Shown here piece by piece: positions 1 through 9,183 of a stretch of DNA of 64,000 nt (the first letter of the stretch is position 1; every line of letters begins with the position of its first letter). Source of the DNA: Enterococcus silesiacus (lineage in GTDB: Bacteria > Bacillota > Bacilli > Lactobacillales > Enterococcaceae); assembly GCA_001465115.1 (NCBI GenBank), contig CP013614.1:1240001-1304000 (forward strand), given 5' to 3'. The notes beneath the pieces are model-generated. The model was not told the DNA's origin and ran no database searches. It saw only the letters and a list, made by a program, of their open reading frames with translations. Both the position numbers and the translations under genes were made by a program.

Positions 1-497
1 AATAAATCGATCAAAATCAGATTAATTTGATGCGCTTTCTGTTTTATGAATTCAATTTCTTGATTTGTTGCGATTTCTAAAATTTTAACATGATCGTCAT
101 TAATAAACGGATCATCAAGTGGATCATCTTTATAGTAAAATTCTAGAATGGGAAACGCCAACGGCCGTCCTTCTGGTATCTCAAGTCGTTTGGCAAAGCT
201 TCCTGCTGAAACATTTCTAATCACAACTTCCAAAGGAATAATGTCAAGTGCTTCTACTAATTGTTCGTGTTTTGACACTATTTTAATTAAGTGATTCTGA
301 AGGCCTTTTTTCTTTAAATGTTCAAAAATCAACACTGTAATCTCATTATTCAATTCAGCTTTGCCCTTTACAGTATCCTTCCTAATACCATTCAACGCAG
401 TAGCTTGATCCAAATATTCAACTCTCAGTATGTTTGAGTCATCTGTTTTAAACAATCGCTTTGCTTTCCCTTCGTATAATAAGGTATTCTTTCCCAC
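1..497 (-). CDS. purC: Phosphoribosylaminoimidazole-succinocarboxamide synthase, 5' part only
   Basis: This is the N-terminal ~165 codons of SAICAR synthetase, the purine step that joins aspartate to CAIR using ATP; the rest lies beyond the left edge. Read from the right, the protein begins VGKNTLLYEGKAKRLF, and the LLYEGKAK(R/K) opening is the hallmark of bacterial PurC. I place the start at the GTG at 495-497 with an AGGAG at 509-513; no ATG is available near it. It is transcribed leftward from its own promoter and PurBox sites at 540-650, and as elsewhere in Firmicutes it probably opens the long pur operon outside the window. The protein family is seen directly; the operon beyond the edge is inferred. 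Confidence 0.93.
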   Translation of the reverse strand, partial: MGKNTLLYEGKAKRLFKTDDSNILRVEYLDQATALNGIRKDTVKGKAELNNEITVLIFEHLKKKGLQNHLIKIVSKHEQLVEALDIIPLEVVIRNVSAGSFAKRLEIPEGRPLAFPILEFYYKDDPLDDPFINDDHVKILEIATNQEIEFIKQKAHQINLILIDL

Positions 498-539
498 TAC
501 TACAAACACTCCTTTTCACGTATATTAAATACAAACCAT

Positions 540-650
540 CGAACATAGTTCGTGTTTCATCTTGTTTACAGTTTAACAAGATTCAATCTCTCAGTCAATT
601 TTTTATTAACTATATCATCTAAAAACAACAATAATGTTCGTGTTTTAAAA
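540..650 (-). promoter_or_regulatory. purC promoter with two PurBox-like operators
   Basis: On the minus strand a -35 TTGACT (593-598) and -10 TAAACT (570-575) are separated by exactly 17 bases, which puts the start of transcription near 563. An upstream box reading AAACACGAACATTA lies with its CGAAC core at 636-640, about 75 bases upstream of that start. A second box, AAACACGAAC followed by an inverted copy, sits in the leader at 540-556. These match the lactic-acid-bacteria PurBox (ACGAAC core). The -75 position matches purE in this same window and argues for PurR acting as an activator. Confidence 0.8.
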
Positions 651-688
651 ATGTATCCAGAAATAGTATCCAATAGATTAAAAAGAGC

Positions 689-726
689 TTGTAAGCATTT
701 ACAACAACAGAGAAAAATGATATGCT
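689..726 (+). promoter_or_regulatory. Promoter of the 804 gene with an overlapping cre-like palindrome
   Basis: A -35 TTTACA (698-703) and -10 TATGCT (721-726) are 17 bases apart. The perfect inverted repeat TTGTAA-gcat-TTACAA (689-704) overlaps the -35. It agrees with the CcpA cre consensus TGWAARCGYTWNCW at all but one position (A in place of the central G). Binding there would block polymerase, so glucose repression of the downstream pair is plausible but not proven. A short hairpin (751-756 with 774-779) followed by a T-run precedes the ribosome binding site. Confidence 0.55.
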
Positions 727-803
727 AATCAAGAAGAGAACTTTAGAAAATTCACTTTATTTTTAATGTAATTAGTGAAGATTTTTTAGGAGGGAACACA
801 AGA

Positions 804-1190
804 ATGACTAGCGATTATGACAGTTTAGCTCAGGAGTTTTTGGCAGGATTAATACCAGAAGAAAGAACAAGATTATACAATGATTTACTTGCTTTAGAAG
901 ATGTCCACAAATTAAATCAGCATAGTTCTTACTACACATTCAAAAATTTGAAACGCGCGGTACATCGTCATTCAGAAAGACGTAAACGAACATTTCGCTA
1001 TATGAATAACTTAAGCAACGAGTTAGTTATCCATCAAATCCATGAGCAGCATTTCTTTAAAAACAACTATTGTATTCATGTCTATTTCAATGCAACCGAA
1101 TATAGTTATGTTTTTATTGACCAGTTACTCGCTCATTTGAAAGCTCCAGCCACTTCACCATTACGGAGTTTTCAAGAAATTACAGTTTAA
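804..1190 (+). CDS. Conserved hypothetical protein, 128 aa
   Basis: A small soluble protein, rich in charged and aromatic residues, with no signal peptide, membrane segment or recognisable catalytic motif. The start ATG follows a strong AGGAGGG at 789-795. The middle is strongly basic (RAVHRHSERRKRTFR, residues ~51-65), which could suit contact with nucleic acid or phosphate, but that is only a guess. It has its own promoter with a cre-like site and is followed after ~80 bases by a pyrophosphatase-like gene on the same strand, so the two may be co-transcribed. The pair sits between purC and the purEKB operon. I do not recognise the family. Confidence 0.75.
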   Translation: MTSDYDSLAQEFLAGLIPEERTRLYNDLLALEDVHKLNQHSSYYTFKNLKRAVHRHSERRKRTFRYMNNLSNELVIHQIHEQHFFKNNYCIHVYFNATEYSYVFIDQLLAHLKAPATSPLRSFQEITV

Positions 1191-1272
1191 ATTAATTACA
1201 CCATTTAAAAATCTTAGTGAGGACTCATAGAGTTTTTATTAAGGTTTTTTTATGTAAAAACGGAGGAATGAA

Positions 1273-1596
1273 ATGAAAAAATTGAAAGTAAAAGTCACAA
1301 TTGATCGCCCGATTGGTTACCAAGATGCTTTTGGAAATATCTACCCAGTTAACTATGGGTACATTTCAGGCGTTATTGGTGGCGATGGGGAAGAACAAGA
1401 CGCGTATATATTAAATGGTCCCGTTAATAAAATAGACTTATTTATTGGCATAGTTTCAGCAATCATCCATAGGCGTGATGACAATGAAACAAAATGGATC
1501 GTCATTCCAGAAGGTACGTCTATTTCTGAAGAGGAAATCATCACTCAAACTTATTTTATCGAACAATACTTTGATACTTACGTTGAACTTCTTTGA
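1273..1596 (+). CDS. Short inorganic-pyrophosphatase-like protein, 107 aa
   Basis: The opening (VKVTIDRPIGYQDAFGNIYPVNYGYISGVIGGDGEEQDAYIL) follows the plan of family I soluble pyrophosphatase: the basic-proline strand, NYG(Y) and the acidic DG-E-DAYIL block where full enzymes have DGDPLDVLV. At 107 residues it is much shorter than the usual ~165-180 and ends soon after the central barrel, so several family metal-binding positions are absent or changed. Short versions like this are often annotated as pyrophosphatase in lactobacilli and enterococci, but activity is uncertain; it could hydrolyse or only bind a phosphorylated small molecule. The ATG follows GGAGGA (1262-1267). Expression probably continues from the 804 gene. 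Confidence 0.75.
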   Translation: MKKLKVKVTIDRPIGYQDAFGNIYPVNYGYISGVIGGDGEEQDAYILNGPVNKIDLFIGIVSAIIHRRDDNETKWIVIPEGTSISEEEIITQTYFIEQYFDTYVELL

Positions 1597-1607
1597 AATT
1601 ATAATAA

Positions 1608-1656
1608 TAAAAAAGGGTCTGAGATCATAACTCGAGGAGTTATGATCTCAGACCCT
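1608..1656 (-). terminator. Rho-independent terminator after purB
   Basis: A perfect 20-bp stem (1614-1633 with 1637-1656) with a 3-base loop. The T-run lies on the minus-strand side, so it ends the leftward purE-purK-purB transcript. On the plus strand the hairpin is followed by A's, so it is a poor terminator for the convergent pyrophosphatase-like gene. Confidence 0.9.
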
Positions 1657-1752
1657 AAAAAACGATTATTGTTATAAAACACAACGTGATTCGATGATGC
1701 TGTCCAGCTAAGAGCTAAGCACTTCTGCACTAACCTCACCCATTGCTATATT

Positions 1753-3048
1753 TTATGCAAGTCCCACACGTTCAAAAATAAGATCAACATTTTTCAAATG
1801 ATAGTTATAATCAAACGCATCATCTAATTCTTCTTTGGATAAAATAGCAGTAATCTTTTCATCCGCCTCTAGCAACGGTCTAAAGGCCGTTTGATGATCC
1901 CAAGCATAAGCCGTTTTGGGCTGAACTAAATCGTAAGCAGCTTCTCTAGCCATACCGTGATCGATCAATTTCAATAGCACTCGCTGACTGTAAATCAATC
2001 CATATGTGGCATCCATATTTCGTTTCATATTTTCAGGGAAAACCGTTAGATTTTTCACAATATTGGCAAATCGATTCAACATATAATCCAATAATATCGT
2101 TGTATCCGGAATAATGATTCGCTCAGCTGAAGAATGAGAGATATCTCGTTCATGCCATAACGTCACATTTTCATAGGCAGTTACCATATGACCACGAATG
2201 ACACGGGCAAGTCCTGTCATATTTTCAGAACCAATAGGATTGCGCTTATGAGGCATTGCAGAAGAGCCTTTTTGGCCTTTGGCAAAAAATTCCTCTACTT
2301 CCCTTGTTTCTGATTTTTGCAAACCACGAATCTCTGTAGCAAATTTTTCGATACTCGTCGCTACTAAAGCCATTGCAGATAAATATTCCGCATGTAAATC
2401 CCGTGGTAAAACTTGGGTAGAAATTTCCTGTGCACGGATACCTAAATGCTCGCATACATATTCTTCCACAAAAGGAGAAATATTTGCAAACGTCCCCACT
2501 GCACCACTGATTTTTCCAGCTTCCACACCCTTTGCGGCATGTTCAAAGCGTTCAATATTTCGTTTCATCTCAGAATACCATAAGGCTAATTTCAAGCCAA
2601 AAGTGGTTGGTTCTGCATGTACACCATGAGTACGTCCCATCATCACTGTGTATTTATGTTCTTTGGCTTTTTCACCAACGATTTCAGTGAATTTTTTTAA
2701 ATCTTCTCGCAAAATATCATTTGCCTGCTTAAGTTGATAACCATAAGCTGTATCCACCACATCGGTACTGGTCAAGCCATAGTGTACCCACTTGCGCTCT
2801 TCTCCCAAAGTTTCAGAAACCGCACGCGTAAAAGCCACTACATCATGTCTTGTTTCTGCTTCGATCTCTAAAATACGAGCAACATCAAATGAAGCATTGT
2901 CGCGAATCTTTTGTACATCTTCTTTTGGTATCTCACCTAATTCAGCCCAAGCTTCATCTGCGAGAATTTCTACTTCCAACCAAGCTTTATAACGGTTTTC
3001 ATCTGTCCAAATAGCGCCCATCTCTGGTCGTGTATAACGATCAATCAT
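1753..3048 (-). CDS. purB: Adenylosuccinate lyase
   Basis: PurB catalyses two beta-eliminations releasing fumarate: SAICAR to AICAR, and adenylosuccinate to AMP. I chose the ATG at 3048 ([10 protein letters not shown], 431 aa), preceded by AAAGGAG, because the B. subtilis enzyme begins the same way; a longer reading adds nine unlike residues. The fumarase/aspartase superfamily signature [15 protein letters not shown] is at ~262-276 and carries the mobile-loop serine. GRTHG with its histidine near 141 and the TSTDVVDTA block near 93-101 are the other two conserved regions. It is the last gene of purE-purK-purB, 17 bases after purK, and ends at a strong terminator. Confidence 0.97.
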   Translation of the reverse strand: MIDRYTRPEMGAIWTDENRYKAWLEVEILADEAWAELGEIPKEDVQKIRDNASFDVARILEIEAETRHDVVAFTRAVSETLGEERKWVHYGLTSTDVVDTAYGYQLKQANDILREDLKKFTEIVGEKAKEHKYTVMMGRTHGVHAEPTTFGLKLALWYSEMKRNIERFEHAAKGVEAGKISGAVGTFANISPFVEEYVCEHLGIRAQEISTQVLPRDLHAEYLSAMALVATSIEKFATEIRGLQKSETREVEEFFAKGQKGSSAMPHKRNPIGSENMTGLARVIRGHMVTAYENVTLWHERDISHSSAERIIIPDTTILLDYMLNRFANIVKNLTVFPENMKRNMDATYGLIYSQRVLLKLIDHGMAREAAYDLVQPKTAYAWDHQTAFRPLLEADEKITAILSKEELDDAFDYNYHLKNVDLIFERVGLA

Positions 3049-3065
3049 TCTTACATTAACTCCTT

Positions 3066-4196
3066 TTAATCCCAAATATTGGTTTGATAGATATCTTCTA
3101 ACGTCTCGAAAACATCTTCTGTCAAAATGGTAATATGCCCCATCTTACGATCTTTTTTTGCTTCTGCTTTACCATAATAATGAAAATGCCAATCAGGCTT
3201 TTCAGCAATTACATCCATTGTTTCATAGATTTCATTTCCTAAAATATTAACCATCACGGCTTCTGACAACAAATCAACCTCTGGTAACGGCCAGCCACAA
3301 ATCCCGCGAATATGAGCATCAAACTGACTCATAGAACACGCTTCGATCGAATAATGTCCAGAATTATGCGGTCTTGGGGCTAATTCATTGACATAAATAC
3401 CACCATTGCTTGTTAAAAACATTTCTACAGCCAATGTACCGGCAAGATCCACTGACTCTGCAATCACCCGAGCAATCCGCTGAGCTTCTTCAACAACATC
3501 TTCACTGACCCTTGCCGGAGCAATCGTTTCATGTAAAATATTATTTCGATGAATATTTTCAACAACAGGAAAAACGGTAAATTCGCCTTTACCATTGCCG
3601 CTTACTAATACTGATATTTCTTTTTCATATGGAATCCAAGCTTCTAATACACAGGTACCTTCTCTAAGGATATTCATTGAAGGAGCCAAATCAGAAGTGC
3701 TATATAAAACAAATTGCCCTTTACCATCATAGCCGCCACGCGTTGTTTTTAATACACAAGGATAACCGATTCCATCAATAGCATCTTGAATATCTGTAGG
3801 GCTAACAATTGTTGCAAACGGTGCTATTACGATGTTATTTGCTTCTAAAAAGGATTTTTCCAACAGCCGATCTTGAGTAATCGCTAAAAGGTCGGTCCCT
3901 TGTGGGATACTTACCAATTCTTGGACTTGCATCAGCGCTCCAACATCGACATTTTCAAATTCGTAAGTTAACACTTGCGAGCGTTTGGCCAGTTCTCCTA
4001 AGGCTTCTATGTCATCATAATCAGCTAATAAATGCCAATCGGCGACTTGAGCAGCAGGACAATCAACAGTCGGATCTAACACGCCCACACGAAAACCCAT
4101 TTCTCGTGCACTAAGTGCCATCATTCTGCCTAATTGTCCGCCCCCAATAATACCGATCATTTGTCCCGGTAATAGAGGTTTATTCAAGTTCATCAC
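3066..4196 (-). CDS. purK: N5-carboxyaminoimidazole ribonucleotide synthase
   Basis: An ATP-grasp enzyme, 376 aa, that uses ATP and bicarbonate to carboxylate AIR to N5-CAIR. The nucleotide-fold opening [11 protein letters not shown] is at residues 15-25, TYEFENV near 77-83, the [15 protein letters not shown]-binding loop in the middle and the [13 protein letters not shown] metal/phosphate block near 270-282, all diagnostic of PurK. The start overlaps the end of purE by about 17 bases, so the two are translationally coupled. With purE it replaces the single-step AIR carboxylation of eukaryotes. Confidence 0.97.
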   Translation of the reverse strand: MMNLNKPLLPGQMIGIIGGGQLGRMMALSAREMGFRVGVLDPTVDCPAAQVADWHLLADYDDIEALGELAKRSQVLTYEFENVDVGALMQVQELVSIPQGTDLLAITQDRLLEKSFLEANNIVIAPFATIVSPTDIQDAIDGIGYPCVLKTTRGGYDGKGQFVLYSTSDLAPSMNILREGTCVLEAWIPYEKEISVLVSGNGKGEFTVFPVVENIHRNNILHETIAPARVSEDVVEEAQRIARVIAESVDLAGTLAVEMFLTSNGGIYVNELAPRPHNSGHYSIEACSMSQFDAHIRGICGWPLPEVDLLSEAVMVNILGNEIYETMDVIAEKPDWHFHYYGKAEAKKDRKMGHITILTEDVFETLEDIYQTNIWD

Positions 4197-4668
4197 TACT
4201 TTCCATCACAGATTCTTCAAGAAATTTACGCTTGGCGTCTAATTTCCCTGCTAACTCTACATCATACATGGAAAGCATCTGAACTGCAAGTAGTCCAGCG
4301 TTGACTGCCCCTGCTTTTCCAATTGCAGTTGTTGCCACAGGAACTCCGCCAGGCATTTGAACAATCGACAATAATGAATCCAATCCATTGAGTGCCTGAG
4401 ATTGAACTGGAACGCCGATGACAGGTAACGTCGTTTTTGCCGCAATCATCCCTGGTAAATGAGCCGCTCCACCAGCCCCTGCAATAATAATCTTAATGCC
4501 GCGGCCACGTGCTTGCTCCGCAAATTTAAACATATAATCAGGTGTTCGATGTGCTGAAACTACCTTTTTTTCATAAGAAATATTAAATTCTTCTAAAGAA
4601 TCACATGCATGTTTCATTGTTGTCCAATCAGATGTACTTCCCATAACCACTGAAACTATGACAGACAT
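4180..4668 (-). CDS. purE: N5-carboxyaminoimidazole ribonucleotide mutase
   Basis: PurE moves the carboxylate of N5-CAIR to C4, giving CAIR, the substrate of PurC. I place the start at the ATG at 4668 ([14 protein letters not shown], 162 aa), preceded by AAAGGGG, rather than 14 codons further upstream, because the family begins with this beta strand. The phosphate-binding GSTSD is at 10-14, SAHRTP with the catalytic histidine at 38-43, and the glycine-rich [10 protein letters not shown] loop at 64-73. It is the first gene of purE-purK-purB, with a consensus promoter at 4701-4729 and a PurBox at -75. Confidence 0.97.
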   Translation of the reverse strand: MSVIVSVVMGSTSDWTTMKHACDSLEEFNISYEKKVVSAHRTPDYMFKFAEQARGRGIKIIIAGAGGAAHLPGMIAAKTTLPVIGVPVQSQALNGLDSLLSIVQMPGGVPVATTAIGKAGAVNAGLLAVQMLSMYDVELAGKLDAKRKFLEESVMESSDELE

Positions 4669-4700
4669 ACTATTCCCCTTTCTTTCTCTATTCACCTTAC

Positions 4701-4785
4701 ATTTTATCAACGGAAATCTTAACTGTCAAAGAAAAATCGAATATTATAGTTTTTTTTAATCCTAATGTTCGCATTAAACGAACAA
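4701..4785 (-). promoter_or_regulatory. purE promoter and PurBox operator
   Basis: On the minus strand a perfect -35 TTGACA (4724-4729) and -10 TAAAAT (4701-4706) are 17 bases apart. Upstream, at 4763-4784, are AATGCGAACATTA and, inverted beside it, a second CGAAC core. The first core is centred at about -75 from the predicted start, exactly as at purC. The box overlaps the 3' flank of the pbuX terminator. Confidence 0.82.
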
Positions 4786-4824
4786 AAAAAGAAAAACCGA
4801 ATAATCATCCGGTTTTTCTTTTTT
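4784..4824 (-). terminator. Terminator of the xpt-pbuX operon
   Basis: The stem (4786-4799 with 4810-4823) is a CCGG-capped run of A/T and the minus-strand product ends in a T-run. It overlaps the pbuX stop codon and lies directly against the purE PurBox, so the two purine units are packed with no spacer. Confidence 0.85.
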
Positions 4825-6151
4825 AGTGCCCTTCAACTTGTTTCTCATTTTTTAATCCATTAAATAATAAATTCAAAATAATTGCCGTTAAACTGCTCAT
4901 CACGATCCCATTTCCAGTAAACATTCTTACCGTCTCAGGCATTTGCTGGAATAACGTTGGAATCATATTAAACCCAAGACCAAAACCAATCGAAATCGCA
5001 ATGATCAATAAATTTTTATCATTATTATAATCCACTTTTGACAGCATACGCATTCCTTGAACAGCCACCATGCCAAACATCACTAACATTCCACCGCCCA
5101 AGACAGGTTCTGGAATGATCTGAGCAACTGCACCAACTTTTGGTAATAGCCCTAACACAATTAAGAAGAACGCTGAGTAATATATTGGTCGACGTGTCTT
5201 GATCCCTGATAATTGAACTAACCCAACATTTTGAGAAAAACCAGTGTAAGGGAAGGTGTTGAAAATACCACCTAAAATGACAGCTATACCTTCCGCCCGA
5301 TAGCCTTTTTTCAGTTCCTCTTCCCCGATATGTTTTCCAGTAATATCACCTAAGGCAAAGTAAACCCCAGTCGATTCGACCATACTGACAATCGAAATAA
5401 TGATCATCAACACAATCGAAGAAATATCAAAGGTCGGTGTTCCAAAATAAAAAGGTTGTGGAAAATGGAACCAAGTAGCTTCTCCTACTGGTGTTAAATC
5501 CACTTGTCCTAACAGTGCAGCCAAAACTGTGCCGCCAACTAAACCGACTAATACAGCAATTGATTTTATAAATCCTCTACCCCAAACTTGAATCACAATA
5601 ATTAAACCAATCGTTACAAAAGCTAACAGTAAATTGGTCCCCTCGCCAAAAGCCGGATCAGATGCTAGACCACCACCCATTTTTTCAACAGCTACTGGAA
5701 TTAATGTTAAGCCAATTACAGTGATTACGGTTCCCGTTACTAAAGGTGGAAACAATTTTTTGATTTTCGAGAATATCCCTGAAACCAACACAACAAAAAT
5801 ACCAGAAGCGATAATTGAACCATAAATCGCGCCAACACCTTTGTCACTGCCGATCATGATTAGTGGTGCAACAGCTTGAATTGCACAGCCAAGGACAACG
5901 GGCAAGCCGATTCCAAAGAATTTGTTCACCGTCAACTGCAGTAATGTTGCGATACCGCACATAAAAATATCGATTGAAATCAAGTAGGTCATTTGTTCAG
6001 AATTAAAATTCAAACCAGTCCCGATTAATAAAGGTACTGCCACAGCACCAGCATACATCGCCAATAAGTGCTGCAACCCTAAAACTGCGGCCTTACCATT
6101 CTCAGCATCTGGTTGCTTGATTTGTTCTTTTAAATTTCCTTTGCTTTCCAA
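4823..6151 (-). CDS. pbuX: Xanthine permease (NCS2 family)
   Basis: A 442-aa polytopic membrane protein, about 12-14 hydrophobic segments, of the nucleobase-cation symporter-2 family. The family's QH motif region LGLQHLLAMYAGAVAVPLL is at 24-42, and the signature around FSQNVGLVQLSG is in the second half. Coupling to xpt points to xanthine (possibly also guanine) uptake. The start is a TTG two bases after the xpt stop, and its ribosome binding site GAGGGGG lies inside the end of xpt, so translation is coupled. The guanine riboswitch upstream of xpt controls both. Confidence 0.93.
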   Translation of the reverse strand: MESKGNLKEQIKQPDAENGKAAVLGLQHLLAMYAGAVAVPLLIGTGLNFNSEQMTYLISIDIFMCGIATLLQLTVNKFFGIGLPVVLGCAIQAVAPLIMIGSDKGVGAIYGSIIASGIFVVLVSGIFSKIKKLFPPLVTGTVITVIGLTLIPVAVEKMGGGLASDPAFGEGTNLLLAFVTIGLIIVIQVWGRGFIKSIAVLVGLVGGTVLAALLGQVDLTPVGEATWFHFPQPFYFGTPTFDISSIVLMIIISIVSMVESTGVYFALGDITGKHIGEEELKKGYRAEGIAVILGGIFNTFPYTGFSQNVGLVQLSGIKTRRPIYYSAFFLIVLGLLPKVGAVAQIIPEPVLGGGMLVMFGMVAVQGMRMLSKVDYNNDKNLLIIAISIGFGLGFNMIPTLFQQMPETVRMFTGNGIVMSSLTAIILNLLFNGLKNEKQVEGH

Positions 6152-6153
6152 GT

Positions 6154-6774
<621 letters not shown>

Positions 6775-6783
6775 CTATAAAAA

Positions 6784-6897
6784 CAAAAAAACCTTTTCTG
6801 CGTAAGCAAAAAAGGGTCTGCGACTCTTTTTCGCTTATAGACCAACATTTACGGTGTTGGGTAGAAACGGCCATCCTTATTATGACCATATATAAGC
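6784..6897 (-). ncRNA. Guanine riboswitch and transcription terminator of xpt-pbuX
   Basis: The aptamer occupies 6835-6897 on the minus strand. It has a CTTATA/TATAAG P1 stem, the invariant GTTTCTACC joining region, the P3 loop with CACCGTAAATG, and a GG in the P2 loop able to kiss the CC of the P3 loop. The position that reads the ligand (74 in B. subtilis xpt) is C, which specifies guanine/hypoxanthine and not adenine. The next base upstream is U instead of the usual A73. The expression platform at 6784-6816 is a terminator hairpin followed by seven U's. A candidate antiterminator pairs GGTCT from the aptamer's 3' side with AGACC just before the terminator. A promoter (TTGAAA, 17 bases, TATTGT) lies near 6911-6940. 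Confidence 0.95.
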
Positions 6898-7020
6898 TTC
6901 TTTGTATTAGTATACAATAGTACAAAACTCTGAAAATTTCAATGAAAAATTATTTTTTTCATTGAAATCTTACAGAGTATATCATTACTTTCAAAATTTT
7001 TTTAGTCTCACTTAGTCGAA

Positions 7021-7704
7021 TTATACATCATTCTTCTTTTCTAAATTTCTATACTTATCCATTTTATGGCTAAAAAGCTCCCCATTACTAGGTGGCGTAT
7101 ATGTAATTGCATTCGCTCCTGCTTCGATCGTCTCAGTAATGGATTCATCGGTCGGCCCACCAGTTGCAATAATCGGTAATTCTGGATAGCGCTCCCGGAA
7201 AAACTTCACTGTCTTCGCTGTATCTTTACCGGCACTGATATTGATCATTGTGATTCCTGCAGCAATTTTTTCATCAATCGGTGTATGAATCGAAGTCACC
7301 GTGCTAACTACCGGAATATCCACTACTTCACAAACCATCTCCACTGTCTCAACTGGTGTTGGTCCATTTAAGACCACTCCGATTGATCCTTGTGCTTCTG
7401 CAAATAAGCTCATGTAAGCAGAACGCTGACCTTGAGTTAAACCGCCTCCTACACCTGAAAAAACAGGAATATCAGCAGCTTCAATGATGCTCTTTGTAAT
7501 TGCTGGATGTGGTGTAAATGGATAAACAGCAATCACTGCATTCGCATCTGTGTTCCGAATAATAGCTATATCAGTTGTAAAAATAATTGATTTGATTTTT
7601 TTCCCAAAGATTCGGATTCCGCTTGCTTGGGCAATCACTTTAGGCACTTGAACAATATCTTGTTTCAATGGCGTCACGATCTCTGGTACCCATTTTTCAT
7701 TCAT
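7021..7704 (-). CDS. TIM-barrel protein of unknown function, hydrolase-like
   Basis: A 227-aa soluble alpha/beta protein. Its phosphate-barrel-like elements include SGVGGGLTQGQR (~84-95), GVVLNGPTP, INISAGKD and a C-terminal ATGGPTDESITETIEAGANAITYTPPS. The last resembles the phosphate-binding loop of TIM-barrel enzymes such as ThiG or NanE. Firmicute relatives are usually just called hydrolase. I cannot name substrate or reaction. The ATG follows AAAAGGAGTG. It lies between the purine genes and a cell-wall hydrolase with no tight coupling to either. Confidence 0.8.
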   Translation of the reverse strand: MNEKWVPEIVTPLKQDIVQVPKVIAQASGIRIFGKKIKSIIFTTDIAIIRNTDANAVIAVYPFTPHPAITKSIIEAADIPVFSGVGGGLTQGQRSAYMSLFAEAQGSIGVVLNGPTPVETVEMVCEVVDIPVVSTVTSIHTPIDEKIAAGITMINISAGKDTAKTVKFFRERYPELPIIATGGPTDESITETIEAGANAITYTPPSNGELFSHKMDKYRNLEKKNDV

Positions 7705-7731
7705 TCAATACACTCCTTTTTATAACGGTCA

Positions 7732-8355
7732 TCAATGGTCATACTGATTCAGATCGTAACTTTCGATCACATGTATGACTTTGTCAGCATATGTCGGATC
7801 CGTTGCGTAGCCAGCCTCTTGCAAAGCACGCGCTGCTTGCTTATAATTTTTTGCTAACAGAACATGTTCATATAAGCGAGGATTCCATGTTACACCGTTA
7901 ACAAATAAACGTGTATGATCATCCATCGACTCTTCCCATGTGTCATACACTCTAAAATCTCCTTGGATAACAATCCACTCTTCATTAATATATTCCCTAG
8001 TCTCAAGATTGATCTTTTTTTGATCGCCATAGGCTTTGATTCCAAATAAATTATTATATTTAGAGGCTAGTGTACTTTGACCCCAATTTGATTCCAGAAT
8101 CCCTTGACCGATAATAATACTAGGTAAAACACCATATGAAGCCTGTAGCTCCTTAGCATGCGGGCTTATTCTATCAATAAACTGTTCTTTTGTCACTTCC
8201 CCTTTTTGTTGGATAGACTCTTCTGCTGTTTTAGAATCATCTGACAATACATTGATTGAAAAGATGAACGCGATACCAACAATCAACAGACCTGCAAACA
8301 GTGCGGGTAGATTCGTTTTTCTTATTTTTTTCTTTTTATACCTTGGACTATTCAT
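7732..8355 (-). CDS. Membrane-anchored GH73 endo-beta-N-acetylglucosaminidase
   Basis: A 207-aa protein with a basic N-terminus, one membrane segment at ~17-35 and an extracellular glycoside hydrolase family 73 domain from ~55 to the end. The catalytic glutamate is E88 in GQGILESNWGQS, followed by NNLFGIKAYG, both family hallmarks. Such enzymes cleave the N-acetylglucosaminyl bond in peptidoglycan during growth or cell separation. It has no LysM or other wall-binding repeats, unlike AtlA, so it probably acts near the membrane. The small gene at 8441 and that at 8662 lie upstream on the same strand and may be co-transcribed. Confidence 0.9.
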   Translation of the reverse strand: MNSPRYKKKKIRKTNLPALFAGLLIVGIAFIFSINVLSDDSKTAEESIQQKGEVTKEQFIDRISPHAKELQASYGVLPSIIIGQGILESNWGQSTLASKYNNLFGIKAYGDQKKINLETREYINEEWIVIQGDFRVYDTWEESMDDHTRLFVNGVTWNPRLYEHVLLAKNYKQAARALQEAGYATDPTYADKVIHVIESYDLNQYDH

Positions 8356-8440
8356 ACATTCCCTACTTTGTTTTGTATTCGTTCCTGCACATTCGTTTAG
8401 GACAATGGCTGACTGATTATATCAGTTTTTTTTCACACAA

Positions 8441-8641
8441 TCAATCAACAGCTGTTGTAGTCATAGTTGTCGATGTATTCGTTTGTTTTTCAGACGTAGT
8501 TGATGGAACTGCCAAACTAGTCTCTTTTGTCTCTTCACTTGTGTTTTTGGTTTTTTCTTTTGGCGTAGCATGGCCAAAAAAAACAAAAATCACAGCACCC
8601 AACACTATAATGACGGATAAGATTCCTAAAATCTGTTTCAC
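8441..8641 (-). CDS. Small membrane-anchored Thr/Ser-rich protein, 66 aa
   Basis: A GTG start at 8641 preceded by AAGGGAG. About 23 residues form one hydrophobic helix, followed by a lysine/glutamate segment and a threonine/serine-rich tail ending TTSEKQTNTSTT-type sequence, so the protein is a single-pass or secreted-tail peptide with the tail outside. The 20 bases between it and the 8662 gene suggest an operon ending at the GH73 enzyme. A link with the cell wall is inferred from context only. Confidence 0.65.
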   Translation of the reverse strand: MKQILGILSVIIVLGAVIFVFFGHATPKEKTKNTSEETKETSLAVPSTTSEKQTNTSTTMTTTAVD

Positions 8642-8661
8642 AAAAAAACTCCCTTACTTAC

Positions 8662-9183
8662 TTATTCACCAACGTAAGTACCCATCAAATTTTCATTTAC
8701 CCAATCAAGTAGTTCTACTTTTGAGCCTTCTAATTGACCTTGTAATGTCGCAGGCAATCGAAACGTCACAATATCATCAAAGCCCCATTCATCATAAGAA
8801 ACCGTTACTTTTAAATCAATAAATGCTTGTTCCATTTCTTCGTGATTCCCTTTTGAAGGGATCAGTTCTGCGATGCCAGATCCAGATTGCAGCCATTTTT
8901 TTGCGATCAACGTTTTTAGGCGTTTATACTCTGAAACGGCAATATTTCTTTTTTCTGGAAATAGGATTGTTTGACGTAATATCTTTTGTGTTAACATCCA
9001 TTCATAATCAGAAAACAAGTTTTTTATTTTTTGCATTTCTTCGCTGGTCAAATTAATTCTGCCTTTTTTCCAGTTTTCCCAGTTTTCTTTTGACGTTTGG
9101 AGATACTCGGTATAAAATTTTTCTTCTGTTTCAAATTGTTCTATAATTGCATCGATAAGAATATCTATATACATTTGGTGCAT
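8662..9183 (-). CDS. Conserved hypothetical protein, 173 aa
   Basis: A soluble acidic protein. The N-terminal half is helical (ILIDAIIEQFETEEKFY, WENWKKGRINLTSEEMQKIKNLF) and looks like a small HTH-type fold in which a tryptophan-rich turn precedes a recognition-like helix; the C-terminal half is beta-rich. The ATG at 9183 follows GGGGG. I do not recognise the family. It is the first gene of the three-gene leftward unit ending in the GH73 glucosaminidase. Confidence 0.75.
   Translation of the reverse strand: MHQMYIDILIDAIIEQFETEEKFYTEYLQTSKENWENWKKGRINLTSEEMQKIKNLFSDYEWMLTQKILRQTILFPEKRNIAVSEYKRLKTLIAKKWLQSGSGIAELIPSKGNHEEMEQAFIDLKVTVSYDEWGFDDIVTFRLPATLQGQLEGSKVELLDWVNENLMGTYVGE

Noticed and set aside
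1608..1656. Possible terminator for the plus-strand pyrophosphatase-like gene
   Set aside because: The stem is perfect but on the plus strand it is followed by A's, not T's; it is assigned only to the minus strand.
2279..2629. 116-codon plus-strand frame inside purB
   Set aside because: Antisense shadow of a well-conserved gene, no ribosome site.
8301..8822. 173-codon open frame on the plus strand
   Set aside because: It lies opposite three minus-strand genes with proper ribosome sites; its protein is low in charge pattern and rich in F/L/S as expected for an antisense shadow.
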